Shown: positions 10,501 through 18,429 of the stretch, one piece after another
Layout: each line of letters begins with the position of its first letter
How positions within the stretch are numbered: position 1 is the first letter of the stretch
Source of the DNA: Saturnia japonica
Lineage: Eukaryota > Arthropoda > Insecta > Lepidoptera > Saturniidae
Assembly: GCA_033032175.1 (NCBI GenBank)
Contig: CM065320.1
Location: forward strand, 11,055,413 to 11,119,412
Direction: 5' to 3'
DNA length: 64,000 bases
Program-made: the position numbers and the translations under genes
Notes under the pieces: generated by a model
The model's database searches: none
Told to the model about the DNA's origin: nothing
The model's input: only the letters and a program-made list of their open reading frames with translations

Positions 10501-13500
10501 GAAAAAGTTCCGAAGGCAGGCGCCCCCTTTAACGGAAACCTTAAATCCAGAGGTCCTGGCGAGGGTCGTGGCCACATTGTTGCCCGACCCTCCAGAGCTC
10601 CTCCCACCTCCCATGTCAAGTGGGGGCGTTTTTGTGGAGGAGCAGTTGCTGCCCTGCCTCATCACTGATGAAGAGATGAGGCTGGTGATGAAGCGCCTCC
10701 GTAATAAGCGTAGGGCACCTGGCCCAGACGGAGTTCCGGGCCAACTACTAGGCGTGACGCTGGGCCACATGAGGGGAGAGCTGCGGGAGCTGTTCGACCG
10801 TTGTTTATCAGCCGGACGGTTCCCGAAGCTCTGGAAGGTGGGGCGGCTCTGCCTTCTTGCGAAGGGGGGTCGTCCTCCGGACTGCCCGTCCTCGTACCGG
10901 CCCCTTGTGTTGCTGGATGACACGGGAAAGATGCTGGAACGCATAGTTGCCTCCCGTGTCATCCGGCACATGGAGGAAGTGGGGCCGGAACTCTCGGACC
11001 GGCAGTTCGGCTTCCGGAGAGGGCGTTCAACTTTGGATGCCCTCTCCACCCTGAAGGCGTGGTCCGCGGAGGCGACCCAGGGGAGAGGTAGGTTGCTGGC
11101 GGTGTCGATTGACATCGCCAACGCCTTCAACAGTCTGCCGCATGGTGTCATTCGAGAGGCACTCAGGTTTTTCGGAGTGCCCTCGTACCTGCGGCGGCTG
11201 TTGGAGGACTACCTCCAGGATAGAGAGGTCGTCTTCGCGAACGGCCAAGGAGTTGTGGCCCGGCGCCATGTAGGGTGCGGTGTTCCACAGGGGTCGGTGC
11301 TTGGGCCGCTCCTGTGGAACATGGGCTACGACTGGGTGCTCCGCGTAGCGCTCCCTTCGAGAACGCGCATAATCTGTTACGCGGACGACACCCTTGTCGT
11401 GGCCCAGGGGGAGAGCTGGGGAGAGGTGGCGCGCCTGGCCACAGAGGGCGTCGCCCTCGTGGTCGGGCGCATACAGTCGTTGGGCCTCAGGGTGGCGGCT
11501 GAGAAGACCGAGGCCTTACTTTTTCATGGGCCCCGGTGTGGGCCGCCTCCTGGGGCACACATTATAGTCGAAGGACACAGGATCCGAGTTGGGGCCCAGA
11601 TGAGGTATCTGGGCCTCATCCTGGACGGAAGATGGCGGTTCGAGTACCATTTTATGGGATTCGGACCGCGTATAGTGGGAACGGCAGCGGCTCTTGGTCG
11701 GCTCCTCCCGAAGTCGGGAGGGCCGGGCACGAGCTGCCGACGCCTTTATGCGGGAGTCGTGCGGAGCATGGCCGTCTATGGGGCACCGATTTGGGTGGAT
11801 GCTCTAGGCGCCACAAGCAGACGTGTACTGCGTGCTGCACAGCGGGTTATGGCGCCGAGAGTCGTCCGCGGATACAGATCGGTGTCCGCGGGGGCGGCTT
11901 TTGTGCTCGCCGGCTCCCCACCTTGGGAGCTGGAGGCGGAAGTGCTCGCCGCCGTTTACAGATATACGGCGGCGAGGAGAAATATGGGGGAGCCTCCAGC
12001 TCTTATTGAAGTGGAAAGGCTGCGGCGTGAGGGCCGTCAGGAGATGATAAGGAGATGGGGGGAAGACCTGGCGGATGCGCGCTATGGGCGATACACCATA
12101 GATGCCGTCCGCCCGGTCCTCGAACGGTGGATAAATAGGGACCGGGGCTCCCTGACATTTAGGCTTGTGCAGGTGCTATCCGGACATGGCTGCTTCGGAT
12201 GGTACCTGCACAAAATAGCCCGCAGAGAGCCCACCACCGCGTGTCACGAGTGCGGTGCGATGGAAGACACGGCGCAGCATACTCTTTCTGAGTGTGCTGC
12301 GTGGGATGAGTAGCGCCGCGCTCTAAGCGTGGTGGTAGGAGGGGACCTCTCGCTGCCGAGTGTGGTGAGAGCCATGCTCGACAGTGAGGGGTCGTGGCAT
12401 GCGATGGCCTCCTTCTGCGAGGATATCATCTCGCAGAAGGAGGCCGCGGAGAGGGTTCGCGAGGGGGATCCCCTAAGCGACCCTCTCCGACAAAGAAGAC
12501 CGGGTGGTCGGAGGAGGCGATTCATTCGCCAACTCCCGCCACCCTAGCCGAACCAGGGGAGACGGGTCGGGGTTCCTGTCTTCCCACTGCACAGGTTCGG
12601 CGGACGGAGGAGACGGCTAGGGTGTACTGAGCTGTCTCCTATTTAGGCCGGGGCCCGGCAGTGCCGGGCCGGCCGTCGGGGCGACGCGGTAGTATGCTAC
12701 CTGCAGGTCCCGCGTCCCCCCATTCGAGTGCGTACCCATGACAGGTTTTCCTACTCCGCGTTAACAAAAAAAAAAAAAAAAGAACTATAACTTCAATTTC
12801 CGAAATTCATACTATGAACGATATTAAGCTATCAAATTTCTCATTTATGAGATTACGGGGTGGTAGGGATTTGTACCTGACTGGGTCACAACCATCATGA
12901 ACATATTGATGAGGCTCTTGCAATAACTCTATTTTGGTTTATCGCGTTTCGAGATCAGCCAGTGTATTTCTAGCTGCAGAGAAGTGTGCAGTAGTCATGG
13001 GTAACACTGCGCTATGCCACGCAAATGTGCCAACACAATTTACTGCACCGAATGTGTTAACACACGTGTTATTCCAAATGTTGGCGCACAGTGCACTTCA
13101 GTGCAGCGAGCCGGCTACGGTCGGTCATCTGACTCATACACTTCCCTAACTCGCTTGCCTCGCGTACTATTTTGCTGCGCCATGGTGCAAATTTGAGTTA
13201 ACTCAATCAATAATTGGTGCAAGAAATTTTGCTGAGTTACCCATGTCTAGTATGCAGGCCAGCATGACAAAGACAACAGCGACAACGACTTAATACGACT
13301 GAGTGACGATGTCGCCATTAGCTACTGTAATGACATATTTACTAGCGAGAAAGAAATCATAACATTACATTAATTAAAAGTTTGTTTCCTCTGTAATAAA
13401 TCGATGGAGCCATAAAGTAAAGTAAGACATTGAACTGCCGAATGGTGCAAACATTGGGGTTTAACCTTAAATTAAATCTTAACCTAAATTTCCCTAAATC

Positions 13501-15784
13501 CTTGCGTGATTTAAAAAACCCAAAAAATTTCGTAATTTTAACCGTTTCGCCACACACCTACAATGAGCCTGAGTTGTCGGTGTAGGCAAACATTGTGATA
13601 CCTTAGCGCGGTGATTTCTAATGGTCGCATAACTGGATACAACCCTTTAGTGTAAATATGTCGGCGAGCACCTATAAGTTTGTTCCGGAAGCCGCACTTT
13701 AAAGCCAGTAAGTTTAGTAACCTAGAGGGATCTAGGCCTTATCGTTTATTCCACAACGTCATTTAATATCAGCTGAGTGAGATTGTGGTCAACCGTTAAC
13801 CCTAGATTAGATAGTACAATGATAAGAAGCCCTACTATTAAGCCGAGAGGTCGCGGGAACGATTCCCTTACATGACTGACTTTTGTGTGATGAACATAAT
13901 AATTGTTGTGTTGTTTTGTATTGTATTGTAGTGTATTGTAGTGTATTGTTTTGCTAGCATAGAAAACAGGAATTAAATGACCGTGAGTTAAATTGTGTCC
14001 ACATATTTATTAGATTTAAGAAAAATCATATACCCTAATAAGCAAAGAAGAGCAGCAAAGAGATGTGTCCGCATAGTGGTTTTCATTTCAACCCGGGTTA
14101 CGATCTCCATGTTACAGGAGCGGCATGTTATATGTGCTGGCTTTGGGCTCATCTGGTGTGCAACAACCATAGGCACCACAGTGGGGTAGAGCGTCGCTTG
14201 GACTACTTTTGGACCATACTGTTGCATAGGCGGTCCTGGCATTGGATGAGGCTGTTGGTGTGAGTACGGTGGCGGATTCCCAGAATACGGCGGTGGAGGT
14301 TGCATTCTGTTTTCTAAAACAACATTGAATGTTTTATAAGTATTCGTTTAATTTTTATAACATTTATACAAAAAGCGGGATTATTTAAGAAAAAAAAAAA
14401 TTGCTGAATAATTAAGGTAGTGCAATAAAAGCAAAGTTTTGTAAAAATATATTAAATTTTACTGGAATTTTGGTATTGGTTCGATAGATGAAATTGACTT
14501 TTCATAGTACTTTGTATCTTTGGAACAATCTAAAAACAGTTGACAAACAAAGATAAGCGGTCTATAATGCTTTGTTTTAAAACCCTGTTATTGTTCTAAT
14601 AAAAGTTATTAGGTACGTTGAAACTAGCTTAAGATCTTAAGCATTATCTTAACATTTATCAATTTACTTTGAATGATGATAAGATAATGTGCTATTTATC
14701 CTTCTTTCGCATCATCTCTGTGTCTGTTTTTCGGCCCATTAGTGTGTCTATCCTTGCAAATAGTTTCCTTATCAAGTATTATGTATAAAGTTACTGTTTT
14801 GTGTTGTGTCAATGTATCTTTTTTAAGGGTCATTCTACAGTACACCGAACATTTGGCAACTAAATTCTTTAATGATAGTATAAACGTATTTTCTCTAATA
14901 AGGTGTTCTATTTAAAAGTTAGGTAGTTTATGGAAAATTAATATTGGTGATAACAATAAACGTAATAAGAAAAAAAATGTGTCAACGCATTCGTCAGTAA
15001 TACGCTAAGTGAGCCATTAAATATGGATCTATATAAAATGTAATAAATAAGTTTAAATATTATTAGTAAGGATTTAAATCTAACAAATATTTTTACCTTT
15101 ATAAATAAATAACATTAATTATGATGTAACGTAAAGACTGACGGACAAAGCTGTTTGAATAGTAGGTAAAAGTTGCGTAAAAACCGAACTATTATATTAT
15201 TTATCGGAATTCTGTAAATTAATAATTTGCACAATGTATTTAATAATGTAACTGGTATTATGTTAAAGTGTGAAGAAATAATAGCGTATTCGTATAATGT
15301 AAATATACTATTTTACCGATCATAGATGGCAGCACAATTTTTGCGATAAAGAATACCGTGTTATAATCATTACCCACTACATAATAAATCTACCAACATA
15401 TTAAGAAATATAATTTAAACAATAAACCTGTTACAGTGACTTTTTTTGATTAGTCGCGTTTCGGGATCAGCCTTAACCAGTGTGTATCCAGCTGGAGGCT
15501 TGCAGGCCGGAATGACAGCGAGTAGCGAAGATCGGCGATGTATCCCAGATATCTCCAGTGGTCTTCATTGTTTTTTGGATTGGATTGAACCCGATCGAGT
15601 TTCTTACCGGTTCTTTTCGACGTCTAAGATGTTTTCCGAACCGGCAGACGTTCATAAGTGCCTTCTTATGGCCTAAATTCAATAAATAATTTTTTGATTT
15701 TGATTGTACAGTGCTGTCACTTTTGCCGAGCTATTATTAAAAAAAAACGTAATACACAATATATATAAATAACTTACTTTCCAT
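4406..15784 (-). CDS. LITAF-like: LITAF-domain zinc-binding membrane protein (3 coding exons)
   Basis: Coding exons are 15784-15778, 14313-14034 and 4508-4406, with GT donors (GTAAGTTA at 15777; GTATATGA at 14033) and AG acceptors (TTGTTTTAG; GCATTTCAG). They join in frame to 129 residues. Residues 1-50 are rich in Pro, Tyr and Gln with two PPPY motifs (PPxY, the kind bound by Nedd4-type WW domains). Cys66/Cys69 (CRSC) and the C-terminal HYCPNC form the split CxxC...HxCxxC zinc knuckle of the LITAF family. The hydrophobic stretch between them (HLFAALLCLLGFWPC) matches the segment that sits in the cytosolic leaflet of endosome/lysosome membranes in this family, whose members act in endosomal sorting. 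An in-frame ATG four codons upstream (15796-15794) directly follows a TAA and could be the real start. PolyA signals (AATAAA on the minus strand) occur at 4160-4155 and 4022-4017. Intron 2 is swollen to 9.5 kb by two LINEs on the opposite strand. No break is seen in the coding exons. Confidence 0.85.
4738..4763 (+). repeat. interstitial telomere-type repeat (GGTTA)n
   Basis: About five copies of GGTTA (TTAGG class, the ancestral insect telomere repeat) directly abut the target site AGAACTATAACTTC of the two LINEs. This is an internal tract, not a telomere: it lies in an intron of the LITAF-like gene. Confidence 0.85.
4776..6604 (+). pseudogene. ORF2 fragment: reverse transcriptase and C-terminal zinc knuckle
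   Basis: The reading frame is open from the truncation point to a TAG at 6602-6604 (about 608 codons) with no endonuclease domain. Visible in order: PGPDGVPG, SSYRPLVLLDDTGKMLE, DRQFGFRRGRSTLDAL, motif A, GVPQGSVLGPLLWN, the catalytic LCYADDT, the thumb region, and a C-terminal zinc knuckle. Two key residues differ from the neighbour: the motif A aspartate is Asn (SINIANAF against SIDIANAF), and the zinc-knuckle His is Tyr (TAQYTLSEC against TAQHTLSEC). The copy is therefore expected to be inactive even apart from truncation. Unlike the neighbour it keeps the intact C terminus RRRRFIRQLPPP. High GC sets it apart from the host DNA. Confidence 0.92.
6605..6658 (+). promoter_or_regulatory. 3' UTR two-tier hairpin of the LINE (copy 1)
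   Basis: Immediately after the ORF2 stop, CCGAACCAG-AGGAGACGG (6605-6622) pairs with CCGTCTCCT (6634-6642) and, after a 7-nt bulge, CTGGTTCGG (6650-6658). That gives two perfect 9-bp stems stacked on each other. The related copy has the same layout at 12548-12600. It may be bound by the element's reverse transcriptase, but that is inference. Confidence 0.6.
7421..9395 (+). pseudogene. LINE ORF1 (gag-like, three CCHC knuckles), 1-nt frameshift
   Basis: ATG at 7421 (MKKSKSNIVLSSLNG) opens a frame that stops at 7885. The following frame is open from about 7869 to the TAA at 9393-9395. The overlap, GAACAAGGTGGCC, suggests one extra base near 7868: ...SREQ continues as VASIYDVCRKSGNLKG. The total is about 657 residues. 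The N-terminal part is basic, acidic and Ser/Gly-rich. A probable coiled coil lies around EVVDALVTRTEAEKTIRLQ, followed by a Pro/Lys-rich linker. The C-terminal RNA-binding region has three zinc knuckles: CFQCMGVGHTRPLC, CFRCGDAGHVAANC and a third starting CAICSDAG. This is the usual ORF1 end in R1, TRAS and SART elements. Its stop overlaps the ORF2 start as TAATG. Confidence 0.88.
9391..9399 (+). promoter_or_regulatory. UAAUG stop-start junction between ORF1 and ORF2
   Basis: The ORF1 stop TAA (9393-9395) shares its last A with the ORF2 start ATG (9395-9397). The same UAAUG arrangement was shown in the SART1 retrotransposon to support translational coupling, in which ribosomes terminate and re-initiate. 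Here the arrangement is seen; the mechanism is inferred by analogy. Confidence 0.75.
9395..12547 (+). pseudogene. LINE ORF2 (endonuclease and reverse transcriptase), one nonsense codon
   Basis: The 1051-codon frame is interrupted only by TAG at 12311-12313 (codon 973), where the sister copy has CAG. Residues about 5-210 are an APE-like endonuclease: QGNLNHS, the catalytic Glu in AAEPYY, LLGDLNAKSRAWG, VVDVSFATPS and the final TLSDHRYIRF. Residues about 430-790 are the reverse transcriptase: RAPGPDGVPG (about 440), FGFRRGRSTLDAL, motif A SIDIANAFNSL with its Asp intact (about 571), GVPQGSVLGPLLWN and motif C CYADDT (about 661). The C-terminal knuckle CHECGAMEDTAQHTLSEC (about 949) is intact. 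The stop falls seven residues after its last Cys and removes a basic tail of 77 residues, present in both copies at DNA level. The truncated 972-residue protein might keep both enzyme domains. Start chosen at the ATG overlapping the ORF1 stop. Confidence 0.92.
12548..12600 (+). promoter_or_regulatory. 3' UTR hairpin of the LINE (copy 2)
   Basis: This has the same layout as in the truncated copy: CCGAACC at 12548 pairs with GGTTCGG at 12594-12600, and GGGGAGACGG pairs imperfectly with CCTGTCTTCC. Several stem bases have changed on both sides relative to copy 1, with pairing partly kept. Confidence 0.45.
12841..13200 (+). repeat. dispersed repeat family Z fragment
   Basis: It contains the landmarks GGGTGGTAGGGATTTG, ACTGGGTCACAACCA and TCGCGTTTCGAGATCAGCC-GTGTATTTCTAGC. 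These recur at 15440-15705, 28400-28520, 28725-28860, 48940-49165 and in the 116-bp array near 34.5 kb. Non-coding. It lies in intron 2 of the LITAF-like gene, right of the LINEs. Confidence 0.55.
13545..13870 (+). repeat. dispersed repeat family E fragment (SINE-like)
   Basis: CAATGAGCCTGAGTTGTCGG, GCACCTATAAG-TTGTTCCGG, AAAGCCAGT and TCAGCTGAGTGAGATTGTGG line up with the repeat at 33900-34145 and, inverted, at 41320-41470. A GGAACGATTCCC block at about 13857 resembles a tRNA-type B box. Confidence 0.45.
13912..13955 (+). repeat. TGTAT/TGTAGTGTAT microsatellite
   Basis: An imperfect tandem run of TGTAT and TAGTGTATTG units lies just 3' of LITAF-like exon 2 within intron 2. Confidence 0.6.
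14034..14313 (-). CDS. LITAF-like: LITAF-like exon 2 (Pro-rich region and first CxxC)
   Basis: The exon starts after the acceptor TTGTTTTAG and ends at AGG|GTATATG. It encodes most of the protein: NRMQPPPPYSG onward, the second PPPYS, HITCRSCNMEIVTRVEMK and the first half of the membrane-associated segment, HLFAALLCLL. The split inside the hydrophobic segment leaves two bases, GG. Exon 3 completes these as GGA (Gly), giving LLGFWPC. An internal ATG (14305) could serve as start if exon 1 is skipped. Confidence 0.88.
15425..15710 (+). repeat. dispersed repeat family Z, near-complete 3' part
   Basis: It runs from TTTTGATTAGTCGCGTTTCG and GGGATCAGCC through the CCGGTTCTTTTCGACGTC and GTTTTCCGAACCGG blocks to GTGCCTTCTTATGGCC and a tail of AATAAATAA then TTTTGATTTTGATTG. 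The A-rich, simple-repeat tail fits a retroposed element. It lies in intron 1 of the LITAF-like gene, just downstream of exon 1. The 76-codon open frame inside is spurious. Confidence 0.6.
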
Positions 15785-16189
15785 TTGAGAGTGCATTTAA
15801 CGTAAATGTTCAATTAATTGATCCTTTTAGATTCTTAAGAAATTTTAACAATATTCACTTCATGTACATAAAGAAAATAAATTCCTTGATATTATATTAC
15901 TTATGGATAATGTGATTTAACAGTCTCTTTACGTTGAGTACGGGCGACTAAAAATATTTATCTTTTAGCTAGCATATAGGTATGTACATAAATGAAGAGA
16001 TAAGATAAAAGTTATCGATTTATTAAGACAAATATAATATTTATAAATGTATGGGTTTTGTATATTCGTCAGTAGTTTTCAGGGATTTTTTTATAGATAC
16101 GCAATAACGAAGAGTACCTTTCTCTAGATAATGTAAGATTGGAGACTATCGAATACCTCACTTTTTGTACATTTTTTTTTCTTCGAAGG

Positions 16190-16470
16190 CAATTCGAAGA
16201 TACGTAGGGCGCACAGAAATGTCTTTGGAAGATTTATTTCTACTTGGGGCTGTCCAACAGGTGGAATACCTTCACCCTATAGGAGATCGCAGCCAAATAA
16301 CCTAGTGGTGTGTTCCTGGGGTTAGTAGGATATCCAGAGCTCTTTGTGTTAGGGGATTTCAAGGTCAGCAACGCGCTAGTGATACCTGGTATCTGGTATT
16401 ACAAGCGTCCAAAGGCTACAGTAGCCGCTTACCATTAGGCGATCCGTATGCTTGTTTGCCACCTTTGTTG
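16190..16470 (+). repeat. dispersed repeat family F, copy 1
   Basis: GTAGGGCGCACAGAAATGTC, GGTGGAATACCTTCACCCTA, GATCGCAGCCAAAT, GTGTTCCTGGGGTTAGTAGG and the end CCGCTTACCATTAGG match the reverse complement of 44695-44955. Non-coding. Confidence 0.65.
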
Positions 16471-16559
16471 TATTCTGCTTCTCAATGGCAACTGTGTTCA
16501 CTAATTATTCTTATTCTTGTAATTTTTAAACATAAATCTGACAAGATAGTGGTTCCCTT

Positions 16560-16790
16560 TGCTAAATCTGTTCAGAGAGTTTTTGTGGCAACTTCAAATG
16601 CATGTTTCTAGTTATTTTTTAATCCACTTCAACTGTGCACAATAACCGAAACACATCACATGAATGCCACCAATATAGTTATTATTACTTAGTATAAGGC
16701 TAAATAACATAAGTTTATTAATTAAAATAAAAACCATCACATGACAAATCAAGATCCCGTCAAAAACTTCGAAGGCATTGGAATGGAAAG
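16560..16790 (+). repeat. dispersed repeat family G, copy 1
   Basis: AGAGTTTTTGTGGCAACTT, GCATGTTTCTAG, ATTTTTTAATCCACTTCA, GGCTAAATAACATAAGTTTA and TGACAAATCAAGATCCCG recur in the same order at 35150-35335. Confidence 0.6.
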
Positions 16791-16828
16791 AAGCCCGCTA
16801 CACGTCCGGGCTTGTGCTAGATCCCATG

Positions 16829-17010
16829 CTCTTGCGCCTGAAAGGGTTATTTCAAAGCACGATCTACCGTACCCGATTTCCAGGGGGAGGGCAGGGGTTC
16901 TTTTGGCCGCGGAATCGAGCCAATAGCGACGCTCGATCCTGTGGCCAAAAGCCCTCACCCCGGAAATCTGGGTACGGTAGATCGTGCCGTGAAATAACCC
17001 CTTTAAGAGT
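16829..17010. repeat. GC-rich long hairpin element
   Basis: The left arm (about 16829-16920) and right arm (about 16931-17010) are imperfect reverse complements over roughly 80-90 bp. They pair at GGGTTATTTC, GCACGATCTACCGTACCC, ATTTCC-GGG and TTTTGGCC-C-GGATCGAGC, around a loop of about 10 nt (CAATAGCGAC). It stands out from AT-rich surroundings. Open frames on both strands here arise from this symmetry. Possibly a MITE-type fold-back element. Confidence 0.75.
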
Positions 17011-18000
17011 CCCCACTACTTTTGCCGGAACGCAAAATAAATAGTATTTTTTATAGATTCGAGTACAATAAAGTGGAAGAACAATGGCAGTCATTGAATA
17101 AAGCAAGAAGGTCCAAGAGCAATGGAATGTGAACGATTTTTAATGAGTATGACAAAAAAATAATTGTAGTTTGTTTGAACAGGTATAAATTTTTCCTCTA
17201 ATTATAGTTATATTTTTTAGATAGTGTTTGGATTTTTAATAGTAATATTCACTGATTATGTACAAACTTATTTATCAAGAAGTCATATGTGAACAAAATG
17301 TGAATTATTAATCTTGCAATGTTACCTACATTATATATACATTACCTACATTCTACATATTATCTTGGTAGTAAGATAAAAATATACTACATTGTTCTGT
17401 AATATTATCTTTATAATGAACTAATTATTCGCCAGCGAGAGCATTCGCGTTGTAAAAACCAGAAATTCCCAGTACATACATAAAGTCAATCGAAGTTTTA
17501 ACTTATCCAGCTTGTTTATAACAATACTTTTTCCTGTTAATCGCATAATATTGTAATAATTGTTTGACCGTATTTATTTATAGTTTAATGACATAATATA
17601 TAGTTATAATATATATATAATCGTTTAAATCTGACCAGTACTTTCAGAGGTACGCGTGTGCAAACTAACCAACAAACATATTTTAGCTATATAATATTAG
17701 TATAGAATATATAGACGTTATACCTAATATGAAGAAAGTTGATTGCGCTGTAATAATTACAAAATGTTAAATAAACACAGAATATGTGCTCGTTTTTTAA
17801 CAGCGTGTACGGTTATCAGCGAATAGATAAGTCAATCTTGATGGAAAACCTATTAGACTAATGGACTAACACGCAGCTAGAGTGATGCAGTCGAGCTGGC
17901 ACTAAGCTAATCCATCACTTAACAAAACTTTGGCGGTAACTTCTATTATTTGTTTTGTTTCCCCATTTCTAACGTAATAGAGAGGGATAAAAAATTATGT
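17011..18000. other. AT-rich intergenic, nothing recognised
   Basis: Only short AT-rich simple sequence and chance frames are seen; no repeat shared with the rest of the window was noticed. Confidence 0.4.
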
Positions 18001-18005
18001 TTTTA

Positions 18006-18427
18006 TTATTTCTTAAACTTTACTAGTTGATAGAAATGCCAACTGCGGGCTGGTCGTCCTCTAGATTTCCTACTTCTTCGAGGAGTACGATACAGACACT
18101 GAATCTCGGATAATAATCTTTTTTTATCGTAGCACGGCGAAGTGAGGAAGTTGCAGCTGGTGGTAAAGCACAGTGCTCCTCTCCAACAACATCGGCTACC
18201 ACCGAAGGGTATACAATACATCACCAGTTGTTGCTCTCATACCTTCTCAAATGTTTCTTAACATTATATTTGAAGGACTTCTTGTTGTAGGAAAGAGGGA
18301 ACACACTGACTGGAAACAATTCCACATCTTCATAATACGGCAAAGATATGACGTAGGAAGGTTCTTTTTTCGTGGACTTATCAAGCAATTCCTCTTCGTT
18401 GTCCAGCTCCCTTATATTCGGCCTTGC
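18006..18427 (-). CDS. unrecognised protein, possible last two exons
   Basis: On the minus strand an exon-like block 18427-18243 follows the acceptor CGCTTCAG and ends at the donor AAG|GTATGAG. It encodes 61 residues in phase 0, beginning ARPNIRELDNEEELLDKS and continuing to KYNVKKHLR. After an 86-bp intron ending ACCACCAG, block 18156-18006 continues in phase with SCNFLTSPCYDKKRLLSE, LYRTPRRSRKSRGRP and YQLVKFKK, then TAA followed closely by AATAAA. Composition goes from acidic to strongly basic at the C terminus, which could be a nuclear or nucleic-acid-binding tail. I do not recognise the family. The proposed intron lacks a good pyrimidine tract; read straight through, the first frame meets a TGA just after the donor. 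It may be a real lineage-specific gene, a decayed gene or chance. Confidence 0.38.
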
Positions 18428-18429
18428 CT

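Larger units (their letters stand above)
6918..12780 (+). mobile_element. R1-clade non-LTR retrotransposon, nearly full length (SART/R1-like)
   Basis: A 5.86-kb element starts with GGGGGGG and has a roughly 500-bp GC-rich 5' UTR (6918-7420), two ORFs, a short 3' UTR and a poly-A tail of about 17 A at 12764-12781. The right flank, AGAACTATAACTTC (12781-12794), is the same 14 bp that precedes the truncated copy at 4762-4775. R1-clade elements typically make duplications of about 14 bp. ORF1 carries gag-like CCHC knuckles; ORF2 carries an APE-type endonuclease and reverse transcriptase, which is the R1-clade layout. Only two lesions interrupt the ORFs, so the insertion is young. It lies antisense in an intron of the LITAF-like gene. 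Confidence 0.93.

Noticed and set aside
4750..12630. Many long open frames on other frames and the minus strand across the two LINEs
   Set aside because: High GC lowers stop frequency; only one frame per region carries endonuclease, reverse transcriptase or zinc-knuckle motifs.
16741..17106. Several short proteins on both strands
   Set aside because: They arise from the symmetry of the GC-rich hairpin; mirrored frames are open on both strands.
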